Positions 30,208 to 43,484 are shown, numbered from the stretch's first letter. The stretch is DNA of 64,000 bases from CAVVZJ01 sp963752755 (GCA_963752755.1 CAVVZJ010000003.1:1-64000), one strand, 5' to 3'. Numbers and translations are program-made. Notes: generated by a model from the sequence alone, not told the origin.

Positions 30208-31137
30208 ATGCTCGACGGTCTGACGCGTTCCGGCTGGCTCCTCGTCCCGCTCCTGCTGAGTCTGGCGTTCCTCGGCGTCGGCGGGAGCGAGGAAGACCCC
30301 TTGCGCTCGATCCGTGAGGCCGGAGGTCGGATCGCTCCCCTGCATCGCCGCAAGACCCCTCCCCAGCCTGGCGAGTGGCTCGACACCCACCCCGAGCCCG
30401 GCCAGACCTTTGACGAATACCTCGCCACCAACCCGAACCGCCCCACGACCGAACGGACCACCCTCTACCTCCAGCCGCTCGGCCGTTTCAACCCCGCCGA
30501 GGCCCGACTCCTCGACGCCACTGCTGAGCTCCTCGGCCGCTTCTACGGCCTGCCGGTGAAAACCCTGCGGACGATCGGCCTGGACGTCGTCCCCGCCCGG
30601 GCCCGTCGGGTCCATCCCGAGTGGGGCGACCGCCAGATCCTGACCAGCTTCGTCCTCGACCTGCTCCGCTCCCGACGCCCCCGCGACGCCGTCGCCGTGC
30701 TCGCCCTGACCACCTCCGACCTCTGGCCGGGCCAGGGCTGGAACTTCGTCTATGGCCAGGCATCGCTCTCCGACCGCGTCGGCGTCTGGTCCCTCTACCG
30801 CAACGGCGACCCCGCCACCGAATACCCGACCTGCCTGCGGCGGACCCTCAAGACGGCCGTCCACGAGACCGGCCACATGCTCGGCATCTGGCACTGCACC
30901 GCCTTTGAATGCGGCATGAACGGCAGCAACCACCGGGCCGAGGCCGACTCGCGCCCGTTGGCCTTTTGCCCCGAATGCGCGATGAAAGTCTGGTGGGCCT
31001 GCCGGCTCGACCCGGCCCGGCGCTACGAACGCCTCGCCGCGTTCGCCGAGGTCCACGGACTTGACGGGGAGGAGCGATTCTGGCATGCCTCGCTCGACGC
31101 CCTCCGTGGTGACCTCGCCGCGGCGCCGCGTCGCTGA
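30208..31137 (+). CDS. amzA: Secreted archaemetzincin-type metalloprotease
   Basis: 309 residues from the ATG at 30208, which follows GGGAGGTG; an upstream ATG at 30184 has no good ribosome site. A hydrophobic N-terminus (SGWLLVPLLLSLAFLGVGG) looks like a signal peptide or anchor. The active site reads HETGHMLGIWHC, then CGMNGSNHR, then CPEC, fitting the archaemetzincin signature HExxHxxGxxHC...CxM...CxxC with the Met-turn and a second zinc-like four-cysteine site. Archaemetzincins are usually about 180-200 residues and cytoplasmic, so the extra 100-residue N-terminal part and export signal are unusual. Confidence 0.85.
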   Translation: MLDGLTRSGWLLVPLLLSLAFLGVGGSEEDPLRSIREAGGRIAPLHRRKTPPQPGEWLDTHPEPGQTFDEYLATNPNRPTTERTTLYLQPLGRFNPAEARLLDATAELLGRFYGLPVKTLRTIGLDVVPARARRVHPEWGDRQILTSFVLDLLRSRRPRDAVAVLALTTSDLWPGQGWNFVYGQASLSDRVGVWSLYRNGDPATEYPTCLRRTLKTAVHETGHMLGIWHCTAFECGMNGSNHRAEADSRPLAFCPECAMKVWWACRLDPARRYERLAAFAEVHGLDGEERFWHASLDALRGDLAAAPRR

Positions 31138-31156
31138 CCTCCCCGATCCCGGACCC

Positions 31157-32929
<1,773 letters not shown>

Positions 32930-32941
32930 CGTTCTTCCCCC

Positions 32942-34983
32942 TCAACGGACCGGGACGAACTGCACCGCATCGGCGACGACGTGGCCGTCGGTCCCCTCGT
33001 TCCGGATCTCGACCCAACCCCCCTGCCCCGCCGCGAACCGGAAAACCCCCAGCCGGATCGGAACGCCTCCGGGTTCCGGCTGGCGCTGATCGACCCGGAT
33101 CGTCTGCTCACCCTCGGCCGAATGGATCACGACGGGAACATTCGTCGCCCGGTTCGGGTTCGGCGTTGCGTAGAGGCGGACCTCGTAGCGACCGGCTTCC
33201 GGCAGGCTGGGCGTGAACCGGAGGCGACGGGTCCCCTTGCCCTCGTTGGCATCGTGGCTGTACCCGATCCCGACGAACGGCCCGATGGCGGTCGAGTGGG
33301 CCCAGTCGCCGGTCTTCGACGCATCCAGGTCATCGACCACGATCCCTTCCAGCGTCTCCGTTGCAATTCTCCGCGCCGGTTCCCGACCCCCAATCCCTTG
33401 CGGCGAGAGCACGGCTTTCTGCGCCTTCAGCTTCGCCGTCAAGCGATCGACCGGCACCGCCTGCACCGCCGACTTCCCCTCGATCGCCAGGGCCGCCGCC
33501 ACCCCGCATGCCTGACCGAGGATCATGTAAACCGGCTCCATGCGGATCGTGCCGTAGGCGACGTGCGAGGCCGACATGCAGACGGGCACGAGCAGGTTTT
33601 CACATTCCGTCGCCTTCGGAACGAGGCTCCGGTACGGTATCGCATAAGGCGCCACGCCGACCTGGAAATCGCCCTCATTGAGCACGTGGCCGTTAGCTGT
33701 AGGCACGCGCTGGACGTGGTGCGAGTCGGTGTTGTACGACCCGAGGCCGACCGAATCGGCCTTGAGGCGATCCTCCATGATGTCCTTCTCGGTCATCACA
33801 TACGCGCCGACCATCCTTCGCGCCTCGCGGACATAAAGCTGATGCGGCCACTGGCCGGTGTCCGTGAACTCGTCCTTCGCCAGTCCCCAGCGGCTCATCT
33901 CGTCGTGCAACTTTGCAGGGACGCGCGGGTCATTCGCGAGGAAGTAGAAGAACCCTTGCACATAAGCGACATGGTCGGCCCGGATGCGTTCCGCGAGTTT
34001 CCGGGTCGGCCTCGGGGTAGTCCCAGCTCGCGCCGATGTGGTCGGTCGAGAAGGGGCCGTTGTTGTTGGTGTCGGTCTTGGCGTTCGGAATGCGGACGGG
34101 GTTCATGAGTTGTCGCATGGTCAGGTCGGGCCGCTTCGCGAGGTAGCGGGCGAGCAACTCAAGCGCGACGGGTCGTAGCCCGTCGGCTCCGGGAAGGGGA
34201 CGCGGTTGTCGGCGCGGTCGGTCATGCAGAGGCGGAAGTTGTACGCCTGGACCTTGCGGTCACCCGTCCCCACCGGCTCGATCCGACCGGCCTGGACGAA
34301 CGGCAGGCGCTGGCCGTTCTCATCGAAGGCGGAGACGGCCACCGGCCACTGGTGCGACGGGCTCCGGGCCTGGACGCCCGCCAGGCTTTCGCCGTACTGC
34401 TCACGACCCTCCCGGCCGACCATGTACGAGACGCCGGCCTTCGCCAGCAGGTCGCCCTCGTAAGAGGCGTCGATGAAGACGCCCGCGGCGAAGACCCCGC
34501 CGCCGGCCGTCCGCAAGGCCACGATCCGCGCCCCGGCCTTCTGAACTCCCGCGATCCGGATGCCATGCACGACCTCGACACCGGCCTCCTCCAGCATCGC
34601 CCGGAAGGTCGCCTCGGCGACGTGCGGCTCGAAACGGAAGCCGTCGGAGCAATCGCCGACCTGCTCCGAACCATTGCCGTAGGTCTTGACGTAAAAGTCC
34701 TTGACTCTCACGAAGAACTCACGCGAGTAGCCCCCGATGGCTCGCCGGTTGCCGGTATCCGTGGCCCCGAGACCGCCGGAGACCATGCCGCCGACGTGCC
34801 GCCCCGGCTCGATCAGCAGGACCGACCGCCCTTCCCGCGCCGCGGCTACGGCGGCGATCACCCCGCCGGCCGTGCCACCGTAAACCACCACATCCGCCCG
34901 CCTCGGACCCACATCCTCGCCGGGGTCGATCGTGCCAGGAGGGCCAGAAGGAGGATCGGGAGAAATCGAGTCGGGCGTCTCAC
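32942..34983 (-). CDS. Exported FAD-dependent oxidoreductase (frameshifted)
   Basis: About 680 residues in pieces. The FAD-binding Rossmann motif is ADVVVYGGTAGGVIAAVAAAREG, then VLLIEPGRHVGGMVSGGLG, and the DASYEGDLLAKAGV block defines the FAD_oxidored family common in planctomycetes. A GTG at 34983 opens a signal peptide (RRPTRFLPILLLALLA), which lies in another frame, so an indel near 34935 is needed. Others are near 34155 and near 34000, where DPETR must join KLAERIRADHVAYVQG. The last 130 residues form a carbohydrate-binding-like beta domain (GRYEVRLYATPNPNRATNVPV). The substrate is unknown. It is followed by the sulfatase in the same operon. Confidence 0.8.
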
Positions 34984-35190
34984 GCGAGCAGCTCCGAGGG
35001 TTTTCGTTCGTTTCGCGGGGATCTTGCCTCGATCGGCCGGCCATTGTCGCACGCTCGGGCGGTCGCCGCAAACCGCCGCCGACTGGTCTGGGTCAAACCG
35101 TCAGAATCGTTACAATAGAATGTTGAATCCGCGCCGATGGCCCGTCGTGCGGCCACGGCGCCTTCTCGCCGAGCACCACAAGGAGATGGG

Positions 35191-36020
35191 ATGAAGTTCT
35201 CGAAGTTCGCCGTCGCGATTGGCCTCGGACTGATCGCCGGCACGGCCCTGGTGATCGCCCAGGACGCCAAGCAGGCCCCGACCCAGCCCCAGCCCAAGGC
35301 CGGCGCCGCCGCGAAGCCCGCCACCGCGGCCCCGATCTCCGACCTCAAAGGCAAGGCCAGCTACGCCATCGGCCTCGGCTTCGGCCAGAACATCAAGGAG
35401 CAAGGGCTCGAACTGGACGCCGAAGAGGTCACCAAGGGCCTGCGTGACGGCATCGCCGGCGCCGAGCCGAAGCTCTCGGAAGCCGAGATCGAGAAGGTGA
35501 TGACCGCCTTCCGAGACGCTTTCATCGCCCAGCAGACCGCCAAGGCCAAGGCCGAGGCCGACGGCGAACCAGAAGCAAGGCGACGGCCTTCCTCGCCCAG
35601 AACAAGACCAAGCCCGGCGTGAAGTCGACCCAGAGCGGCCTCCAGTACCAGATCGTCCAGGAAGGCACCGGCCCCGCGCCCAAGCCGACCGACGTCGTGA
35701 AGGTCCACTACCGCGGCACCCTGCTCAACGGCACCGAGTTCGACAGCTCCTACAAGCGCAACGAGCCGATCGAGTTCCCGCTCAACCGGGTCATCCCCGG
35801 CTGGACCGAGGGCCTGCAGCTCATGAAGGTCGGCGGCAAGGCCCGCCTGTTCGTTCCGCCCGACCTCGCCTACGGCGAGAACCCGCCCGGCAGCGTGATC
35901 GGCCCGAACTCCGTGCTGATCTTCGACGTCGAGCTTCTCGGCGTCACCCCCTCCGCCGCCGCGGCCCCGGCCGGCGCGGTCCCGAAGATCGCCATCCCCA
36001 AGGGCGCTCAGCCAAAGTGA
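35191..36020 (+). CDS. FKBP-type peptidyl-prolyl isomerase with FkpA-like N-domain (frameshifted)
   Basis: The ATG at 35191 follows AAGGAGATG. A signal peptide (KFAVAIGLGLIAGTALVIAQ) leads to an N-terminal helical dimerisation domain (KASYAIGLGFGQNIKEQGLE...AEIEKVMTAFRDAFIAQQ). Two small indels near 35565-35590 must be corrected to read AFLAQNKTKPGVKSTQSGLQYQIV. The FKBP domain is complete with VHYRGTLLNGTEFDSSY, VIPGWTEGLQLMKVGGKARLFVPPDLAYG and SVLIFDVELL. It catalyses proline isomerisation during folding of exported proteins, like FkpA or Mip. A Pro/Ala tail of 25 residues follows. Confidence 0.88.
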
Positions 36021-36151
36021 CCCGCGCTCCGCGGTCCCCGGGCCATCCGGCCCGGGGCCGCGTCGCCTGATCTCGGTAGTCTGTACATGGTTTGAATTTT
36101 GGAAATGATATCATCGCGATTCCTGGCCTGAATCCTGACCCGGGGCTCTCC

Positions 36152-37059
36152 ATGAACATCGGCCTGACCGGCGGCACCGGCTTCCTCGGCCGCTACCTGA
36201 TCGCCCACCTCGCCGGCCGCGGCGACCGCCTCCGCTGCTGGACCCGCCCCTCCAGCGACCGCTCCGGACTCGATGCGTACTCCCCGCAGATCGAATGGAT
36301 CGAGGGCGGCCTCCGCCAGCCCGACTCGATGCGCGAGCTGGTCCGCGGCTGCGACGCCGTCGTCCACGCCGCGCTCGACCGTCCCGGCGCCGGCTTCCGG
36401 GCGCCGAGGGGGACCTGATCGACTTCGTCGAGGCGAACGTCGTCGGCACCCTCCGCCTGATCGAGGCCGCCCGCGCCGCCGGGGTCGGCCGGTTCGTCTT
36501 CATCTCGACCTGCGCCGTCCACGAGGTCATTCTCGACGACCGCCCGCTCGACGAGGCCCACCCGCTCTGGCCGCTCAGCCACTACGGCGCCCACAAGGCC
36601 GCGATCGAGGCGTTCGTCAGCAGCTTCGGCCGCGGCCAGGGATATCCGATCTGCTCCGCTGCGGCCGACCGGCATCTACGGCCTCGCCCACCCGCGCAGG
36701 CGAGAGCAAGTGGTTCGACCTCGTCCGCCGGGTCGTCCGCGGCGAGGACGGTCGAGTGCCGGCGCGGCGGCAAGGAGGTCCACGCTGCCGACGTCGCCCG
36801 CGCCGTCGGGCTCCTGCTCGACGCCCCGGACGATCGGATCAAGGGCGAGGCGTTCAATTGCTACGATCAGTATATCTCCGACTTCGAGGTGGCCACGCTC
36901 GCCCGGCAGCTTTCCGGCTCCGACGCCACGATCCGGGGCGGGCCGACGTCTCCCAAGAACCAGATCGAGACGGGCAAGATTCGCTCCCTCGGGATGGAAT
37001 TCGGCGGCCGGACGCTGCTGGAGCAGACGGTGAAGGAGCTGGTCGAGGCCGCGTCCTGA
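36152..37059 (+). CDS. NAD-dependent epimerase/dehydratase (frameshifted)
   Basis: About 300 residues of an extended SDR. The N-terminal motif GLTGGTGFLGRYL matches TGxxGxxG. The catalytic pair is YGAHK, and the serine/threonine lies in FVFISTCAVHE. Indels lie near 36410, 36655, 36700 and 36765, each giving a switch between two frames. The C-terminal part (VHAADVARAVGLLLDAP...AFNCYDQYISDFEVATLARQL) is typical of UDP-sugar epimerase-like enzymes of planctomycetes. The substrate cannot be assigned. Upstream is an AT-rich stretch (36085-36115) that could be its promoter. Confidence 0.8.
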
Positions 37060-37088
37060 GTCCGCCCGCGTCGAGGTGAGTGGCGATC

Positions 37089-38616
37089 ATGGCGACGGTT
37101 CCCCTGCCGATCACGACCCGGCGACGCTGGCGGGTCCTGGCTTTCCGGCTGGCCGCGGTGCTGGTCGGGCTCCTGCCGTTGCTGGCCTGCGAGCTGGCCT
37201 TTCGCTGGCTCGACTGGGGCCGGCCGAACCTGCACGAGGACCCATTCGTCGGCTTCAGCGCCACCCGGCCGCTGTTCGTCCTCGACCCGACCCGGACCCG
37301 CTTCGAGATCGCCCCCTCGCGACGGCTCTTCTTCCAGCCCGACTCGTTTGCGGCCGTCAAGTCGCCGCGCGAGTTCCGGATCTTCTGCCTCGGCGGCTCG
37401 ACCGTCCAGGGCCGTCCCTTCTCGATCGAGACCTCATTCACGACCTGGCTCGAACTGTCCCTCCAGGCCGCCGACCCGTCCCGTAGCTGGGAGGTCGTCA
37501 ACTGCGGCGGCGTCTCCTACGCCAGCTACCGGCTCGCTCCGATCGTCGAGGAGTTACTCCAGCACAAGCCCGACCTGTTCATCCTCTGCACCGGGCACAA
37601 CGAGTTCCTCGAAGACCGCACCTACGCCGCCATCAAGCGAACGCCGGCCGCGGTCCGCCTTCCGCTCGAATGGCTCTCCCGGCTGCGGACGTTCGTCCTC
37701 GCCCGTGAGGCCGTCCTGCGACTCGCCGACCAGGAGCCGGACCCCGACGCCGCGACTCGCCCCGTGCTCCCCAAGGAGGTGGACACGATCCTCGACTACC
37801 GCGGCGGCCTGCGGTCGTACCACCGTGACGATCGCTGGCGCGAAGGCGTGATCGCCCACTTCGAATTCAATCTTCGACGCATGATCGAGCTTGCGCCAGT
37901 GCGCGGGCGTGCCGGTGATCCTGGTCAACCCGGTCTATAACCTCGACACGCCGCCCTTCAAGTCCGAGCACCGCCCCGGCCTGACCGCCGAGGAGCGCCG
38001 ACGCTTCGAACGAACTCTGGGATGAGGCCCGCGACTCCTACGACGACGACCTGCTCCGCTCGGTCGCCCTGCTCCGCCGCGCCCTCGCCATCGACGACCA
38101 GCACGCCGGCCTCCATTACACCCTGGCGAAGTGCCTCCAGCAACTCCGCCGTTTCACGGAGGCCCGCGCCGAGTTCGAGCGGGCCCGGGACCTCGACGTC
38201 TGCCCCTGCGCATCCTCGAGCCCGATGAACCAGGTCGATCCTCGACGTCGGCCGCGCGACGGGTACGCCCGTCGTGGACCTGCCCCCTCTCTTCGCCGCG
38301 CTCAGCGAAGGGGGCATCCTCGGCAACGACTGGCTCGTCGATCACGTCCACCCCTCGATCCAGGGGCACAAGCGGATCGCCGATGCGTTGCTCCAGCAGA
38401 TGGTCCGCCTCGGCCTCGTCCATCCCCGAGCCGGGCTGGGAAGCCGAGCCGAGACCGCCGCTTCGCCGACCACTACGCCTCGCTCGACTCCCTCTACTTC
38501 CTTAAGGGCGAGCGCCGGCTCGAACGCCTTCGCCTTTGGGCCACCGGCCGCGGGATCAAGCTCCGTCGCCGACGCGGCAGCCATCTCCTCCGGCCTCGCC
38601 GCCGAATCAGGAATAA
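37089..38616 (+). CDS. Membrane-anchored SGNH hydrolase with TPR-like insert (frameshifted)
   Basis: An N-terminal membrane helix (residues 15-35, LAFRLAAVLVGLLPLLACELAF) is followed by an SGNH/GDSL fold: block I FCLGGSTVQG, block II NCGGVSYASYRL, block III TGHNEFLEDR and block V DHVHPSIQGHKRIADALL with the catalytic Asp/His. Between blocks III and V lies a TPR-like helical pair (LLRRALAIDDQHAGLHYTLAKCLQ...FTEARAEFERARDL). Such proteins are probable O-acyl esterases or acyltransferase partners in cell-surface polysaccharide modification. Frame breaks occur near 37900, 38010, 38200 and 38450. The exact C-terminus is unsure; TAA at 38614 is the best fit. Confidence 0.75.
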
Positions 38617-39977
38617 ACACAGTCCGATTCCTCGACCCGCTCCTCGGCTCGCTTCGTCTCCTCGCGCTCTCAGGCGAGCCACCACCCGGGCCCAGCCGAT
38701 CACGAGGAAGATTCCGGCGCAGACGAGTCCGATCGCGAGCCCGACCCAGATCCCGAAGACACCCCAGCCGAAGTTCAGACCCAGGACATAGCCGATCGGA
38801 AGGCCGATCCCCCAGTGGGCGGCGAGGTTCACGAGCATCGAGGTCCGCGTGTCTCCCGCCCCTCGCAGAGCACCTGAGGCGACGACCTGGAGCCCGTCAA
38901 AGAGCTGAAACATCGCCGCGGCGGCCAGCAATGGCAGGGCCATCGCGGATCACCGGCTCATCGGTCGTGAAGACGCTCAGGATCGGCCTTGGGACCATCA
39001 AAAAACTCAGGCCGGCCCCCGTCATGAAGGCCGCCCCGATCCCGAGTGCTGCCCAGCCCGCCCGCGCCGCCGCGGCCCGATCCCCGCGTCCGAGCGCCTG
39101 TCCGACCCGTACCGAGCCGGCCGAGGAGACCCCCAGCGGGACCATGAACGTGACACTCGACGCATGCAAGACCACCTCATGCGCTGCCAGCGACGTCGCT
39201 CCGAGCCGACCGGCCAGCACCGCCGCTACTCCGAAGACGCCCACTTCCAGAAGCATCTGGCAGGCCGCCGGCAAACCCAGTGCGACAAGCCGTCGCAGCC
39301 TGGACAGCTCGGGCCGGAGCGACGTCGCCAGCAAGCCCGTCCGGTGCCGGATCGAGTAGCCGACGGCATACACGCCCAGCGCCACCGCCATCACCAATCG
39401 CGAGAGGAGGGTGGACCAGCCCGAGCCCTCCACCCCCAGCGCGGGGCACCCGAGCCGGCCATCGATCAAGGCCCAGTTGCCGACCACGTTGACCACGTTC
39501 GCCAGCAAGAGTGTCACCGTCGCTACCCGGACCAGGCTCATCGCCTGGAGATACCGCCTCAGGGCGAAGTAGAGGAAGAGCGGCAATGTGCTCCAGGCCA
39601 GGGTCCTGGTGTAGGGCAAGGCCACGCGGAGGACATTCGGCGTCAGCCCCCAGGCCCCGAGATGCGGCATGATCCCGAACAGGACGACCATCAAGGCCGG
39701 CAGCCATGACCAGGGCGAGGTAGCAAGCCTGAACCAGCCAGCGATGACACTCCCCCACCCGACCCGCCCCGAACGCCTGGGAGACGAGCGTGTCGAGTCC
39801 CAGCAGCAAGCCGAGGCCGAAGACCGTGACCGTGAAGAAGAGGATGTTGCCGATACCGACCGCCCCAATCGCCTCCGGTCCGAGCCGGCCGACCATCACC
39901 AGATCGACCACCCCCATCGCCATCCAGCCCAGTTCGGCCAGCACCACCGGCCCAGCCAGTCGCAGGGTCGGTCCCAT
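38617..39977 (-). CDS. MATE-family multidrug/toxin exporter (frameshifted)
   Basis: About 450 residues with 12 expected helices of the NorM type: LRLAGPVVLAELGWMAMGVVDLVMVGRLGPEAIGAVGIGN at the N-terminus (characteristic DxxMVGRLG), LQAMSLVRVATVTLLLANVVNVVGNWALI in the middle and GALRGAGDTRTSMLVNLAAHW toward the end. Such proteins expel cationic drugs or metabolites in exchange for Na+ or H+. An extra C between 39760 and 39765 and an indel near 38940-38960 split the frame. The C-terminus overlaps or nearly overlaps the convergent SGNH gene, so the end coordinate is approximate. Confidence 0.8.
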
Positions 39978-40330
39978 CTCGGAGAACAGCAGCGCCCGCC
40001 TGGCCGCCGCCGATCTGCCGTCGCGGAGTCTCCTTCCTCGCTGGGGTCAAACCTCACCGGAGCACCTCATCTTCGTCCGTTGGAACCCGCTCATCCTGCC
40101 CCGGAGGCGGACACCCGCCGACCGACGCTGGTTCATCTTTTCCGTGGCCCCCGATCTTCCCCGCGTTCGGTCGCGACGGTCAATGCGACTTGGTGCGCGA
40201 CGTCGGACCGTTCCATTCTCCACCTCCAGGGTTGTTTCTCGCGTCGTTCGGGCATAATCCAACCTGATCCCCTCCCCCTTCCGACAGCATGGCGAGGCTC
40301 CTCGATCGCTCGAACCCCCGGGAGGTCCCC
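39978..40330. promoter_or_regulatory. Divergent region upstream of the ATPase/SPFH gene block
   Basis: About 350 bases between the MATE gene (minus) and the first PHP-like gene (plus). It includes GGGAGGTCCCC as ribosome binding site just before 40331 and a CATAAT that could be a -10 box at 40253-40258, with a weak TTGTTT at 40232-40237. The rest shows nothing recognisable. Confidence 0.35.
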
Positions 40331-43300
40331 ATGACGCGCACGCGAGCTCTCATGATCGTGACGGTCCTGGCCGCGAGCCTGACCACCGCCGCGGTGGCCG
40401 TTCTGACCGGCCCCGCCCACGACGAGGAACTCCTCGCTCTGGCCCAGGCTCCCGACAACGCTTCCGGTCCCCGCGCCGACACGCCGATCCCGATGCCGCC
40501 GCGGGTCGTCGGCCTGGAGATCGCCTTCGGGCTCGAGGACGAGGAGCCGACCGCCTGGGATGGGAACATCGAGGTTTCGAGCGGTCGGGTCCTCAACCTC
40601 GACGTCGTCGACTCCGGCCCCGGCGCTCGCTCCGAGGATAACCGGTTCCAGATCAAGAGCCGCCGCGAGCCGGCCAAGAAGAAGGCCGCCGCGAAGAAGA
40701 AGCAACAAGCCAAGAAGAAGGCCGCCGCCAAGAAAAAGGCCGCCGCCAAGAAGAAGCAACAAGCCAAGAAGAAGCAACAGACGGATCAGGCCGACTCGCC
40801 CGTCGCCCCGACGATCCTCCGCGCCACGCTCGATATCCCCAATGATGCCACTGTCACCATCAAGACCGGCCAGGGCGAGTTTCGCTTCGCGATCGCCGAC
40901 CTCCAGCGCGGTGATCCGGCCAGCTTCCTCGACGACCGCGTCACCGTCACCCGCATCGACCCGGCCGTTCGCCTGACCGGAGCACCCACCGAGGACGACT
41001 ACCCCGCCGCCGCCCGTGGTCCCGATGGCACCATCTGGCTCGTCTCCACCGAATACAAGCCGGAACGGCACCGCCTCACCGAGGAGGTCAAGCCCGAGGA
41101 CTTCGACAAGATCCTCGTCCCCACCAAAAACGGCGACCGGATCGTCCTCCGCCGCCACGATGGACAGAACTGGCGGGTCCCCAGTCGCCGTCACCGAGGC
41201 CGGACTCGACGTCTGGCGGCCGGCCCTCAGCGTGGACGGCAAGGGGAACGTCCTCGTCGCCTGGGCCCAACGCGTCGATGACAACTGGGATCTCTACGCC
41301 CGCCGCTTCTCCCCTTCGGAAGATGACGGCAAGGGCCGATGGTCCGACGTCATGCGGTTGACCGACGCCAGAGGGTCTGACTTCAACGTCTCCCTTGCCA
41401 CCGATCCGAAGTCTGGCCAGACCTGGCTCGCCTGGCAGTCCTGGCGTGATGGCGACAGCGAAGCCAATTTTGACGTCATGCTTGCCATGCTGGACGAAGG
41501 GGGCAAGCTCGCGAACCCCACCGCGATCTCTCGGAGCCAGGCCAACGACTGGAGTCCCTGCCTGGCGATCGACTCGAAGGGCCGGGTTTATGTGACGTAT
41601 GACACTTATGATCGTGGTCAATATGACGTCAAGCTTCATGTCCACGACCCTTCGAGCGGCCAGAGCAGGGACCTCGATATCGCCTCCTCCGCCCGCTTCG
41701 AGGCCCGGGCCAACCTCGCGATCGATGGCCAGGACCGCGTCTGGATCGCCTACGAAGAGGGCGACGAGCAATGGGGCAAGGACTACGCCAACGAGGGTCC
41801 CCAGCGCGTGCCGGTCGATCAGGGCGGCTTCCCGCTCTACCTGAACCGGACGGTCAAGCTGAAGTGCGTGGACACCGACGGTTCGATCAAGCAGGCCCCC
41901 GGCTCGCTGGAGAAGGCGTTCACGGGTAGCCGGCGAGAATCCGAGCGGAGCAAGAGCGTGCCGCGCGTCGCCATCGACGGCCAGGGGGGCCTCTGGCTCC
42001 TCTTCCGCCACCATCCGCTTCCCGGCGGCGGCGGCGAGGCCTGGGACAGCTTCGCCATGCACCACGACGGCCGCGGTTGGTCGGCCCCGCGACACATGGC
42101 CGCCACGTCGAACATCATCGACAACCGCCCGGCCCTCGTCCCCTTCGGCGAGGGCCTGCTCGCGATCCACAGCACCGACTATCGGCGAAACACCAACACT
42201 CGCGACCAGGATGACCTCTACGCCACCCTGCTCGCCCCCGACTCCAGCGAGATCGCCGCCCCCGAACTCGTCGCCGCCGAGCCCAGTCCCGAGGCGAGGC
42301 TACCCGACGTCCACAAGAATGAGGAAGGCGACAAGGCCCGCATCCGTACCTATCGGATCGAGTCCGGCGGCCGGAGCCTCCGCTTGCTCCGCGGCGAGTT
42401 CCACCGGCACTCCGAGTTCACCTCGCACCGCGACCAGGACGGCCTGTACGAGGACATGTGGCGCTACGCGCTCGACGCCGTCGACCACGACTGGATGGGC
42501 GACGGCGACCACCACAACGGGTTCGGGTACGAGTACATGTGGTGGCTGATCCAGAAGCAGACCGACCTTTACATGAACGCACCCCGCTTCGTGGCCGCCA
42601 TGACCTACGAGCGGAGCGCCGTCTATCCGAACGGCCACCGCAACGTGATGTTCCCCCGACGCGGCATCCGTCCCCTCCCGTTCGGCGACCTGAAGGGCAC
42701 GCCCGAGGAGGGCACGCCCGACACCAAGAACCTCTACGCTTACCTCAAACACTTCGGCGGCATCTGCGCCTCCCATACCAGCGGTACCAACATGGGGACC
42801 GACTGGCGCGACAATGACCCCGAGGTCGAGCCGGTGGTCGAGATCTACCAGGGGCACCGCCACAACTACGAGCACTTCGGCGCTCCCCGCGTCACCGACC
42901 GCCGAAACTCAGATCGGTGGCTACCAGCCTGCCGGCTTCATCTGGAATGCCCTCGGCAAAGGCTACAAGCTCGGCTTTCAGAGCTCCAGCGACCACGTCA
43001 GCACCCACTGGAGCTACGCCATCGTCCTGGCGGAGGAGAACTCCCGCCAGGCGATCATCGATGCCTTCAAGGCGCGCCACAGCTACGCCGCGACCGATAA
43101 CATCATTCTCGATGTCCGTTCGGGTGAACACCTGATGGGAGACACCTTCGACACCGATCAGGCCCCGACCCTGGAGATCGCCGTCCAGGGTACCACGCCC
43201 GTCATTAAAGTTCATGTGATCCGCGACAACAAGTACGTCTTCACCACCGAACCCGGCCAGAAGCAGGTCAAGCTCCGCTACACCGACGACGACGCCCGAC

Positions 43301-43392
43301 CCGGTGAGTCGCACTACTATTACGTCCGAGTCGAGCAGGAGGACAAGAATCTGGCCTGGGCCTCGCCCATGTGGATCACCTTCAGGAAGTAA
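40331..43392 (+). CDS. Exported PHP-like metal-dependent hydrolase with propeller and Lys-rich linker (paralogue 1)
   Basis: About 1020 residues. The ATG at 40331 has GGAGGT close upstream and encodes a signal peptide (LMIVTVLAASLTTAAVAVL). Residues about 115-153 are a lysine-rich linker made of AAAKKKQQAKKK-type repeats (nt 40672-40791). Residues 280-640 contain propeller-like repeats with WxxY and D-x-G-x-x-W strands (LVAWAQRVDDNWDLYARRF, WLAWQSWRDGD). The C-terminal 330 residues carry metal-type motifs: GEFHRHSE, GDGDHHNG, CASHTSGTNMG, YQGHRHNYE and SSSDHVSTH, reminiscent of PHP/DUF3604 phosphoesterases. Indels near 41175 and 42905 shift the frame. It is strongly similar to the gene at 49270-52243. 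Confidence 0.8.
40672..40791 (+). repeat. Lys-rich coding tandem repeat
   Basis: A 36-base unit (40685-40720) recurs with one mismatch at 40739-40774, a period of 54 bases, with a third partial unit between. It encodes the AAAKKKQQAKKK linker of the first PHP-like protein. Such repeats can change length by slippage. The paralogue at 49.5 kb keeps only a short RRKAAAKA at this place. Confidence 0.85.
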
Positions 43393-43410
43393 CGACGCGG
43401 CCACGTTGAT

Positions 43411-43484
43411 GGTCGATGACGGACGGTCGATGGTCGATCGCGACGAAAGGCTTTCGATTGACCATCGACCATGATCCATCGACC
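43411..43484. repeat. Nested inverted repeat before the metal ATPase
   Basis: Three nested stems are visible: GGTCGATG (43411-43418) with CATCGACC (43477-43484), GGTCGATGGTC (43425-43435) with GACCATCGACC (43460-43470), and CGAAAG (43444-43449) with CTTTCG (43451-43456). The set is built from the repeated word GGTCGATGG and fills most of the space between the PHP-like gene and the ATPase. It may be a terminator or an attenuator, or a dispersed palindromic repeat. Confidence 0.7.

Noticed and set aside
37089..38616. Separate TPR protein gene inside the SGNH region
   Set aside because: The helical repeat lies between SGNH blocks III and V, and the last block DHVHP follows it, so it is an insert within one protein split by indels.
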